This document shows positions 54,721 through 63,462 of a stretch of DNA of 64,000 nt, piece by piece. The position numbers were made by a program, and so were the translations under genes. Every line of letters begins with the position of its first letter. The first letter of the stretch is position 1. This stretch comes from Cololabis saira (lineage: Eukaryota > Chordata > Actinopteri > Beloniformes > Belonidae). A model generated the notes under the pieces. The model saw only the letters and a program-made list of their open reading frames with translations, had not been told where the DNA came from and did not search any database. The stretch covers positions 5,704,769 to 5,768,768 of the forward strand of contig NC_084610.1 of assembly GCF_033807715.1 (NCBI RefSeq), given 5' to 3'.

Positions 54721-55208
54721 CCTGGGAAGTCACATGACCTAACCGAACTACTATTTTGAACTGAAGGCGCCATATCCCACATTTCTCTTCTGGGCTGAAT
54801 GGAAAAGGTAAGCAGCATGCATGTTTGCAGCACTTACACCCATGTTATTTTAATATGATAATAATATTTACTTTCAAATGAACGTTTATTGCATGACACA
54901 GTTCATATTTTGTTACCAAGGGCCCGAAATTGTTTAAAGTTCTCTTACAGCATTTGCTTATAGTAGTAAGGTTAGTAATGACGAGAGTTTCGGTATAATT
55001 TTTCATGTCACTATCACCGTTTAGACAAATGTAGTGTTTGTAAAGTTTATAAAACCAATGATAGGACAAAAATTACTAGTTATGTGTGCACATTTTTGTA
55101 ATTAGTCAAGGTTATCATAGATTAGCCGGGCTAACAGTTAGCTGTTTAACTTTAATGACTTAGTGATTCAAATGAAAAAATATTTTTCCAGCGGATATCT
55201 TAGTTACA

Positions 55209-55258
55209 ACGTTGTACGTTGTACTAACGTTGTACTAACGTTGTACTAACGTTGTTAG
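55209..55258 (+). repeat. Short tandem repeat, 11-bp unit GTTGTACTAAC
   Basis: Three full units plus partial units precede exon A of the transposon-borne gene. It is a simple local expansion. Confidence 0.85.
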
Positions 55259-55282
55259 TTACCCTGTGATGCCCACTTCTAG

Positions 55283-55374
55283 GTGTGTCAGGTGGGGCCC
55301 AGCAGATTTGCCAGAGGGGGAGACCGAGGCAACGTTGGAGAATATGAAGAGGGATATGCTGAACATCTACTCAG
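55283..55374 (+). CDS. Transposon-borne gene, exon A (uncharacterised, SAMD3-like family)
   Basis: After a TTCTAG acceptor, the frame reads VRWGPADLPEGETEATLENM and on to MLNIYS. L-P-E-G-E-T with a following charged helix is a motif I recall from a large teleost family annotated as uncharacterised or SAMD3-like. The exon ends at TCAG, and the next bases GCATGC would make a rare GC donor; the phase (one base left over) fits exon B exactly. The true upstream exons or start are unknown. A start at the ATG at 55344 would also keep the frame. Alternatively the acceptor at 55291 is used. Confidence 0.5.
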
Positions 55375-55516
55375 GCATGCCATCTACTGTCTTTTTGGGT
55401 CATTTTGTTTAGACTTTAGTAATTGGTCAAGATCTGAACATTGTGTGTGTTGGGTGGCTACAAGACCAAATTGTTACTTGGGTACTAACAATGCATTTGT
55501 ATGTCTGTAAACACAG

Positions 55517-55806
55517 AGGAAGGAATGAATGGGGCAGAGAGAGCAGAACCAATGATGGAAAAGACATACATCATCCTGCGGAAATACCTTAACAAAGAGC
55601 CTGCTGCAGCAATGTCTGAGATCAAACAGGAGTGGCCATTTCTCTTCTCTCAGAAATGCCTATTCTCACACTTTGGCCTCCTGACGGACGTCAATGTCCT
55701 TCAGAAGCTACAGGAGAAAATTAGTCGACGAGGACAGACCATCCTGGATTACTGTGCAACACTGGACAACCCCAAGATCCATGATGTCCTGGCCTGCTAT
55801 GATCCA
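55517..55806 (+). CDS. Transposon-borne gene, exon B
   Basis: Following an ACACAG acceptor, this 290-bp exon is open throughout. It encodes a charged helical segment including RAEPMMEKTYIILRKYLN, then EIKQEWPFLFSQKCLFSHF and LLTDVNVLQKLQEKI. The EWPFLF...HF..LT pattern matches the conserved core of the teleost SAMD3-like/uncharacterised family. I end it at GATCCA before a weak GTTTGA donor; reading on gives a stop at 55810-55812. The phase (0) fits exon C. The donor weakness is the main doubt; if it is not used, the protein would be truncated here. Confidence 0.6.
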
Positions 55807-55977
55807 GTTTGAGTTTGATGCTTGAAGTTGATGTAAGATTTTTTATTCAAATATTTAAAATGCAAAATGAGTGATTACATTATCAACATTTACCTTGTAT
55901 GATATGCTACCTCTGACCAATGAACAATATTTATCCTTTATCCTAAATCCATGCCATTGTGTGTTACTATGTTACAG

Positions 55978-56044
55978 CCATGTGCCACTTCTGTGGACGT
56001 CAATACTTCAGAGCTCCCCAGCACCCCCTGCTTGATCATTCAAG
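55978..56044 (+). CDS. Transposon-borne gene, exon C
   Basis: This small exon of 67 bp lies between a TTACAG acceptor and a CAAG|GTAATG donor. In phase 0 it reads PCATSVDVNTSELPSTPCLI and IQ. The T-P-C-L-I-I wording followed by G-D in the next exon matches the family's TP.II..GD motif. Only this frame fits both neighbouring exons; the longer-looking alternative frame (MCHFCGRQYF...) does not continue the family motif. Confidence 0.6.
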
Positions 56045-56117
56045 GTAATGTTAATTTCATGTAGTATCGACATTTCTAACAAATTATTTTGTTTTCATTC
56101 TAGAAATCTACCCGATC

Positions 56118-56195
56118 ACAATAAATAATAATTATTATAAGAATTACATTTGTATAGCCCTTTTTATCTGAAGCAGATCGCAAAGTGCTCATAAC
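56118..56195 (+). repeat. Retroposon-type 3' fragment within intron C-D
   Basis: The wording TTACATTTGTATAGCCCTTT followed by CGCAAAGTGCTCATA is like the 3' region of common teleost LINE/SINE families (ATTTATAAAGCGCC...CAAAGTGCT). It lies between exons C and D of the transposon-borne gene. Confidence 0.45.
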
Positions 56196-56222
56196 ACATA
56201 ATGTTGTATCTGTTCATTTCAG

Positions 56223-56388
56223 GTGACACGATGAAGCCCTCTGGATGGCTTATATCCATCGAGGGACATGTCGTGATGGGCCCACACCCTTTCTTTTTGC
56301 ACGGAGTAGCTGCTTTCTTCAGCAGCTATTACGTCTTCAACCTTGAGTATCCTGCCACTGGATCATCAACGCTGGAGTTCATTCAAAG
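56223..56388 (+). CDS. Transposon-borne gene, exon D
   Basis: After a TTTCAG acceptor, the frame gives GDTMKPSGWLISIEGHVVMG, then a hydrophobic run FFLHGVAAFFSSYYVFNLEYP and TLEFIQR. The pattern (D....SGW.....G..VM.......GLA.....YYVFN..YP....TLEF.Q) is the most conserved C-terminal block of the SAMD3-like/uncharacterised teleost family. The donor is AAG|GTATTT. No stop or frameshift is present, which is notable for a repeat-borne sequence. Confidence 0.7.
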
Positions 56389-57013
56389 GTATTTTATAAA
56401 GATCACATTTTAATCTTCTAATTCACATTATAGTACAGGCTTCCAACTTAATGATTGTCTTGAGGTCTAATATGCTGACAAACGAGGTACCTGAGGCTAG
56501 CCTGGTGAGACTATCCTGATCTCGCAAACTCATATTCAGTTTCGCTCTGCAGATCAGTATGGGTATCTACACGTTATGCTGACAAATACCTGCTGGTCCA
56601 ATCACAGCTGTTTATTCTGTTTTGGGGCAGGCTATGTGATTTCGAAACGTCTATTGCAAAATGTGAATGTATTGAATGAAGTAGAGGAAATTTTCTTTAA
56701 AAGCAGAACAAAATCCTCTCAGACCCTTAATTGACAAGGATGTATTTGTCATACTTTGAACAGGGTTTAGTTTAATTTACTAACTGGTCAATTGCGTGAA
56801 GACGCATTTCAGTGGCGGCGCACGTTGATATGGCCTCTCATCAACCACTTGGCTACAACTAATTATGGTGACAGGAAGGTCTAACAAGTTTGGATTATAA
56901 ATCTACCAGGGTTTGATGTGGGAAAAGGCACAGGTGAACACCTTGATAAATGTTGCCTGCAATACATATTGTAAGTCTGTTTTAAAACTGAAACTATCTT
57001 TGCTTATTAACAG

Positions 57014-57128
57014 GTGCTTCCTGGGCATCAATCCTGAAAGAGGCTCAAAGACCAAGAAGCGGACAACAATGAACCCTCATGTGAGCACCCTTTGGAGGAA
57101 ACTTGTTGACTTTGAGTGGGCATCATAG
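57014..57128 (+). CDS. Transposon-borne gene, exon E (terminal)
   Basis: A TAACAG acceptor opens onto G TGC TTC, which completes the split Arg of exon D and reads CFLGINPERGSKTKKRTTMN, then HVSTLWRKLVDFEWAS and a TAG stop. The F.GINPERG and KL.DFEW motifs are characteristic of the family's C-terminus. With exons A-D this gives about 243 codons without an internal stop. A polyadenylation-type AATAAA lies at 57515-57520, just at the end of the 57441-57516 hairpin. Confidence 0.65.
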
Positions 57129-57440
57129 TATTTTTTTGCAGCAGTAGTTTTCAGGCTCAGTTTTGAGTAGCCTCGTTCTTTATGTCATTTTTTTTAAAGA
57201 CAACTTTGCACTACAAGATTTTTACACAATGCTGTTGCGTGTGGACTCATTATAATGTTTGAGACTGAGAAGAGTGCCTGACTCCTTTACGACATCCCTT
57301 CATCGCTCTCCCTTCCTCTCTTATCTTGCCATGAAGGCCTCATGTCCATCCTGTCCATTACTGTTTTTGTGACACAGCTAGTTAAAGTTAAAGTTGTGAG
57401 ACAGGTAGTTGAATTGCAAGTTTGCACAATTTCTCTGCAT

Positions 57441-57516
57441 TTTCTGCATTTTAAGGTGGCTTTTATGACTAGAAATTCAACTTTCTAGTCATAAAAGCCA
57501 TCTTAAAATGCAGAAA
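57441..57516. repeat. Near-perfect 35-bp hairpin in the 3' region of the transposon-borne gene
   Basis: The arm 57441-57475 (TTTCTGCATTTTAAGGTGGC onwards) is the reverse complement of 57482-57516 with one mismatch, which would be a G-U pair in plus-strand RNA. The loop is 6 nt. The AATAAA signal overlaps its right boundary. It could be a small MITE, a structured 3' UTR element, or a hairpin RNA source. Confidence 0.85.
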
Positions 57517-57639
57517 ATAAAGTTCTTGGCATCTGCTGTATTCATATTGTACATATTGTTCTGTAGTGCTGTACAATATTATTAAATATGCCATTGGGCT
57601 AACATTGACTTTACCTCAGAGTTGTTTGTTTACAATGTT

Positions 57640-58050
57640 TGTAAATTCACAGTAAATGGAAGCTTCTGCATTACTTTTACAGTAAATTATTGAACAATTT
57701 TAGCATGACTTCCACAGTATACATTGTAAATTCACAGTAAATTATTGTCAACTTGTACATTACTTTCACAGTACACAATGTAAAAGTACAGGGCCTTGTT
57801 GTAATGATGTACAGCAAAAGGTTGTAATTCTCCAGTAATGTACTGTAATATCACAGTAATTGCTTTGTCATTGAAGCTGTAAAGTTACAGTATTCAGTTG
57901 TGTTATTACAACAATGCATTGTAATCTCACAGATATAAATTACAGTAAATTTCTGTGAGTATATTTCACAGTATATTGCTGTAATCCTTACTGTGAAAGT
58001 AATGCAAAACTTATCCAATTATTTACTGTAAGTTCACAACAAAAAAATTT
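57640..58050. repeat. Right subterminal ACAGTAA repeat array
   Basis: More than a dozen copies of TTCACAGTAA-, TTACAGTAA- and TACTGTAA-like words occur in both orientations. They mirror those at 54440-54720 on the left side. The spacing is irregular. Confidence 0.8.
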
Positions 58051-58056
58051 ACAGTG

Positions 58057-61000
58057 TAGGTTTGATAAAGGTTTAAGTGGCCTTTGTTAATGTAGGTTAA
58101 CAAAAGGTTATATCCAGGAGGGGAAGGTGATTTGACAGTCAGTGTCTTGGAAATATGAAAGATCTGCAGCAGTACGCTGGCAGAAACTGGTGCTCACTTT
58201 AACTAGATGTACTGACTCAGACAATTCAGGGGTAATTTCAGACGAATTACAAGCATTTAAGGTTGTGTTAGTGCCAATCCTGGCACTTAACCATCATATA
58301 TATGCATATAAGAGAGTAAAAAGAACCATTTAAGAAGGGAGTGGATTTATGTTAGCAGATGTGTTCTGCTGTGACTGGCTTCGAGTGTGGGTTTGGAAGA
58401 AACAGCTGCTCACTTCTTTTTCCTGATTTGCGTTTAATCGCAAGGATATTTTCCAGGAACATGGTTCCAGGCCGTTCTTTCCCCCCTGGTCATAGCAGCT
58501 CTTGATGAATGACCAGTCCTGATCCGGTGCCATCAGAGGAAACCAGAGATCACGGGTGTCCCGTCGGCTTTTCCCACACACTGAAATACCTTGAGTGCTC
58601 TTGAATCAGTAAATGAAATCATGCCCCGTAGCACAAATATGTAAATCGGTTCCAATCTTTCTTTGAGGGACATTGTTTTGAAATATTTTAACGCCTCAGT
58701 AATTAACTCATTTTGGTCTGCTGCCTGTGTAACTGCAGCCTTTCCATCCCTGTGAAGTGGATGACGACAGTTAACATCTGCAATGTTGTTATTGTCCATA
58801 ATCATGACCTGTCTCTATTCATACTAACTAAATATCAGATCTTACAGCATGAAACCAAACAGAAATGACACATTATGTATTTTATTTCTCTGCAAATGGA
58901 AGCAGGGTCGAAGAGGAGCGCCAGCTAAAGCGCTAATGAAGCCGTTGACCTTGTTTGCATCAAAAGACGACATGTACAATCACCTGAATTTAACACCTAC
59001 AGGTGCACACACAGGCACACATAATCAAGGGGTATGATTTTCTATCCTCTCTGATGAAATTGCACAACGGGGTAAATTACGGCGATATATATTCACAATG
59101 GTTCCAGATGTAAAAGTGTCATTCGTCATCAGGGTCGCTGACAGTGAATGAGTCTTTTCATGTCCGAGCTTCCAGTCAATCTTGTTTCTATGCATGCTGC
59201 ACATCTGAGGCCTAAGTAATTTCCCTGGGCTGCCGCCTCAGATCCGCCCGCGCCATACTGCGTTTTGTATATTCATGTGTGTACTTTCCTATCTTAATCC
59301 TAGCTATTACTCGCATGGCTGGCCATGTCAAGGGGAGATTTGCTCACTCACAGTGAATGGGCCAATATTGACAGCACGCCCACTGCATCAGCGATCAGTG
59401 TTAGGGCTTAGCGCACTAGATTCACAGGTTTGGGGCGCGATTCAATGAGGGGGGTGGCGTGTTAGAAAACAGTCCTCACAGGGAATCTATGCAAATGCTA
59501 AATGCTACTCTTAGACTGTCAGGAGCGATAATTTAGCAGCGGGGGATGATGTGATGTCCACGTGCTGCTTATCTTTCTAAAAGGTTGTGTTGTACCCAGT
59601 TGTTAGATGTGGTTTTTAGGGACAATTTGCAATGTGGTAAAAATTTATACTCAAATTCATCTTTTATTTTGAGTCAATAGTGACATAGGTCTGGCATGTG
59701 TAGTAGCAGATGTGCTGTTGCTAATGAACCCTTAATTCAGACATGTTTGCATCATGATTTCATGCTTGTTTTCAGTGATATACAGGACTGTCTCAGAAAA
59801 TTTGAATATTGCTATTTTCTGTAATGCAATTACGAAAACAAAAATGTCATACATTCTGGATTCATTACAGATCAACTGAAATATTGCAAGCCTTTTATTA
59901 TTTTAATATTGCTGATCATGGCTTACAGCTTAAGAAAACTCAAATATCCTATCCAAAAAATTAGAATATTCTGGGAATCTTAATCTTAAACTGTAAACCA
60001 TAATCAGCAATATTAAAACAATAAAAGGCTTGAAATATTTCAGTTGATTTGTAATGAATCCAGAATGTCAGACATTTTTGTTTTTTTAATTGCATTACAG
60101 AAAATAAAGAACTTTATCACAATATTCTAATTTTCTGAGACAGTCCTGTTTACGTAGGCCAACACTTATGAGACAGCGAGTCCCAACGCTGGTGCAGAGC
60201 AGAGACAAAACCCAGTTCAAGTGGATGTTCTGCCACGGTCTGTTGGTTTTGTTGTGCAGCTTGTTTCTTTGTGTTCGTTTCACCCTGTCTTGTCATTTTA
60301 TGTATTTATTTATGTTCTGTTTTTTTCTCTGCTCTGTTTTGTTTTAAACTAGATCATTCGTGTACATTTTTCTGTCATACCTGTTTTCTGTGACTGAGCG
60401 CCCCGCGTGACTCATGTTAGTCATCAACACCATTCATTATTTTTCCTGGTCTTGTCCTCCCATCACATTTTCATCCTCATTCTTTCCTGTGATATGTGTT
60501 TTGTTCATTTTTTCAAATAATTTTTTTTTCTGTTTAATATAGAGCACTCTTGGGTTAATCTTTTGGAACGTGGAATTCTGTCTTTTATCTCACAACTGCT
60601 TTCATTTTCACCTTTATCTCCTTTCAAAGATTTAAAAAAGAAAACATTTTGTAGCCATTCACCAGATTGGCATCGTTTGTTGCTGAAAAAACAAATGTTT
60701 CAACGATGACCCTAGCAGTCTGAGTCCAGAAAGTCATTAAGGTAACTTTATATGAACATTAGCCCGACTGAAAGTGGGGAACTATCCATGGTGGAGGTTT
60801 ACATGCTCGGGTTAGTCGGCTGATTCCCCTCACATGTACTTTTACTGGGACAAAACAAAAAGCTTGAGTCACAACTGATTGATGACACCTTCTTTTGATC
60901 GCAACAAAATTGGCAAAAGCTTTCAGCTGCATATTGTTTTTCACTTGATGAATGATATCGTCAGAAAATAAGTCAAGGTTTCTCACTTGTGTGCAAAAGC

Positions 61001-61857
61001 AGTGGTGAGATGCGTTCGTGAACAGCACCTGGAGAGAAAGTCCAGACTAAATCCTGTGAGGTTGGATGGAACTGGATGAAAGGTTAGCGCAAGGATTTAT
61101 ACATTGGTCCTACTTGCACCACAAATCCCAGTTGAACTGCTACTGGATATCCATCCATTACATTGTGCCTGATACACAAAAGCCTCCTCACCTCAGCCAC
61201 TGATGTATTCTGCTGAATAGATTCAATTTACTGCGGCAATCCTTGAAAGTCTGAAGGCTTTGAGTGTGAAGTATTTCCTGTAATGTCAAATATGTTTGCA
61301 ACAATCTACTGTTGCCACATTACATGACATGGACCATAGTCTGTTTCACGAGGAGGTTCCAGTCAAGAGAGGAAAAGGGCTAAAGGGGGTTTTGGCCTAG
61401 ATTTAAAATTGTATTTCATGTCCATCTTTCTCCACCTTTAAATCTTTGTATCCAGTTTGGTGTAAGCTGGAGTCATTTCAGTAAGGTTTAATCATATGCT
61501 GTACTCTTTAATTGCAGCAACAGTTTATTGCTGCTGAACCAGGACAGACAGTCTCCAGATTGATTAGGATTGATTAAGATTTGTCACAGATCTGCAGTTT
61601 GGTGTCCCCGTGACATTTTGACCCTCCCTCAACAAATGAGCTGCAGTACATGTTGACCAGAGATAACAGTTTATCAGGGGTTGATCGAGGGACATCATCC
61701 GGTTCTTCTCTTTCAATTGAGTGCTGGTGTGCAGTTCCTTGAGTGACCTCAAGGGGGCTGGTTCCATAAGTATGTCAAGCTCAGTCAGACTTCGGCCAAA
61801 CCTGCCGTTTTTGTAGTGGAATCAGAAATGAAGATGGATGAACAGATTCAGTTAGAT
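58057..61857. other. Intergenic stretch, right of the 3.6 kb gene-bearing unit
   Basis: The only repeat I recognise here is the palindromic MITE at 59783-60148. The interval 58840-59600 is GC-balanced, contains an octamer-type ATGCAAAT site near 59491, and lacks recognised repeats; it could be a conserved non-coding element, but that needs an alignment. No coding exon was identified. Confidence 0.5.
59783..60148. mobile_element. Palindromic TA-flanked MITE, copy B
   Basis: The 366-bp copy has the same CAGGACTGTCTCAGAAAAT start and ACAGTCCTG end as 5107-5474, and the same internal fold-back. The left flank is TA and the right flank is TT, so one duplicate base has mutated. No coding capacity. 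Confidence 0.85.
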
Positions 61858-62363
61858 CAGGGGTCGGCAACCCAAAATGTTGAAAGAGCCATATTGGACC
61901 AAACCACAAAAAACAAATATGTCTGGAGCCACAAACAATGAAAAGTCTTGTATCAGCCTTAGAATGAAGGAAACACATGCTGCATGAATCTATATTAGTT
62001 ATAACTGGGGGAAGATTTTTTTTTTCATTATGCACTTCGATAAAAAAGTCGAAATGTCGTGAAAAAAGTCGAAATGTTGAGATTAATGTTGAAGTACAAT
62101 CTCGAGAAAAAAGTCGAAATCTTGAGAAAAAAGTCAAAATGTCGAGATTAAAAAGGAAAGGAAAAAGGAAAAAAAAGAGAAAAAAGGGAAAAAAAGAAGA
62201 AAAAAGAAAAAAGGAAAAAAGAAGAAAAAAGGAAAAAAAAGAAGAAAAAAAGGAAGAAAAAAAGGAAAAAAAGGTCAAACATTTTTGAAAAAGCTCCAGG
62301 GAGCCACTAGGGCGGCGCTAAAGAGCCGCATGCGGCTCTAGAGCCGTGGGTTGCCGACCCCTG
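61858..62363. mobile_element. hAT-type element (CAGGGGTCGGCAACCC)
   Basis: The ends CAGGGGTCGGCAACCC and GGGTTGCCGACCCCTG are perfect 16-bp inverted repeats. A perfect 8-bp duplication AGTTAGAT flanks the element (61850-61857 and 62364-62371). This terminal wording is widespread among Charlie-like hAT MITEs of vertebrates. The 506-bp body has GTCGAAAT repeats and a long A-rich/AAAAGG tract (62150-62275). No transposase frame. Confidence 0.94.
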
Positions 62364-62429
62364 AGTTAGATCATATGCATGTAAGGCAGGGGTGGACTGG
62401 CCATCGGGCATACCGGGCATTTGCCCGGT

Positions 62430-62465
62430 GGGCCGATGGTGATTTTGGGCCGGGCCGAGCCTCCC

Positions 62466-62524
<59 letters not shown>

Positions 62525-62555
62525 GGCCCGGGCCGGCCCAAAATCACCATCGGCC
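62430..62555. repeat. Long inverted repeat with A-run/T-run centre
   Basis: GGGCCGATGGTGATTTTGGG and the following GC-rich bases are repeated in inverse order after a run of about 31 A followed by about 27 T. The structure could extrude as a cruciform and is error-prone in sequencing. It lies inside the hAT-type element at 62387-63801. Confidence 0.85.
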
Positions 62556-62699
62556 GGCCCGATTTTGGGCTGTCCGATTTTTTTTATTTTTTTTGGCCCG
62601 GGCAGGCCCATCGGCCCATTTGATTTTGTTTTTTACCTGACAACAACTGGTACCACTGGCCGATTGGTTATGATGAGTTAGATTGGTTATGGGCTGAAG

Positions 62700-62756
62700 T
62701 CTCGCGCCCCAGGGGCCTTGCGCCCCAAGGGGCCTCGCGCCCCAAGGGGCCCTGGG
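62700..62756 (+). repeat. Tandem repeat of a CGCGCCCC(A)AGGGGCC unit
   Basis: Three consecutive units of about 17-18 bp, each with an internal CCCC/GGGG dyad, occur inside the hAT-type element at 62387-63801. Confidence 0.8.
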
Positions 62757-62991
62757 CCGTTTTTTTTTTTTTTCAAATTCTTTTTTTTTTTCAAATTCTT
62801 TTTCGTTTTTTCCCTTATAAATATCAACAGTCACGTTCCATTACAGACCTAAATGTGTACTAGTCTGTGCATATCAATAAATATATGTGCAATGATGCGC
62901 GTGTCTGTTGTTCAATACAACTGCGTCAAACCAAGCGCAGACACAAGGTGCTCTGATCCAGACGGGTGGATTTGGAACAAACTGTCACACA

Positions 62992-63217
62992 ATGTCGAGA
63001 GAACGAGACAGAATCAGGAAATTTCCATCAGGGGATGAAAAAAGAAAAAAAACTAAAGAAAATGGAAGAGTTTAATGCCTCTCTGAAAGGCTCGTTTGAT
63101 AAATTTGTTACAAAAATCACCGATCCAACCGGGTCTCAAGCAGCCGTGGGGCCCTGCGTCGAGGCAAGCCAAATGATGATGAGGCAGGGGAAGTTATCCA
63201 GTATTTTGCTAATGTGA
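62992..63217 (+). pseudogene. hAT transposase N-terminal fragment (ZMYM1-like), frameshifted
   Basis: From the ATG at 62992 the frame reads MSRERDRIRKFPSGDEKRKK and ends at a stop near 63075. The adjacent frame continues KMEEFNASLKGSFDKFVTKI and on to a SQAAVG-like segment. The KFPSG..KRKKK...LKG..DKF wording is typical of the N-terminus of fish hAT transposases often annotated as ZMYM1-like. A frameshift separates the two parts, and the zinc finger and catalytic core are absent. It is a remnant of the autonomous parent of 62387-63801. Confidence 0.65.
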
Positions 63218-63402
63218 GAGTTAAAATTATAGCGCATATAGACACCCGATCCGACCCGAAAAACCCAAAAAATTTCGCGCGCGCTCGCTACGCTCACGCG
63301 CGAGGGCCCCCCCCCAGCCTGAAAATCACAGGACTTATCTGTGGTGGTGAAAGAAGTCAGCAGTATGAATTTGAAAGATGTGTGAGCATCCCTTCATGAT
63401 AA

Positions 63403-63462
63403 ACAGAGGGGGAACGCATACTGACAGCAGTATTTCACGCTGTCAGAATGCGTTCCCCCTGT
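63403..63462. repeat. Internal hairpin AACAGAGGGGGAACGCAT ... ATGCGTTCCCCCTGTT
   Basis: Two inverted arms of about 26-28 bp (with a few mismatches), both containing CTGACAGC/GCTGTCAG, surround a short AGTATTTCAC-type loop. It lies near the right part of the hAT-type element at 62387-63801. Confidence 0.8.

Larger units (their letters stand above)
54437..58056. mobile_element. 3.6 kb putative transposon carrying a multi-exon gene, with ACAGTAA subterminal repeats
   Basis: The left end CACTGTTAAAATTTACC and the right end (reverse complement CACTGTAAATTTTTTTG) are short inverted repeats, each bordered by TA outside. Dense short repeats (TTCACAGTAA, TTACAGTAAA, ACAGTATT, in both orientations) fill about 300 bp at the left (54440-54720) and 400 bp at the right (57640-58050). 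Such subterminal arrays are typical of transposase-binding regions of cut-and-paste elements. The inside carries a plus-strand gene (55283-57128) and a hairpin (57441-57516). The CACTG start recalls EnSpm/CACTA, but the flanking TA does not give a clean 3-bp duplication, so the superfamily is open. No transposase domain is recognised. Confidence 0.65.

Noticed and set aside
55980..56044. Alternative reading MCHFCGRQYF in exon C, suggesting a zinc-finger-like CxxC
   Set aside because: That frame does not connect to exons B or D in phase, while the chosen frame continues the family motif through both junctions.
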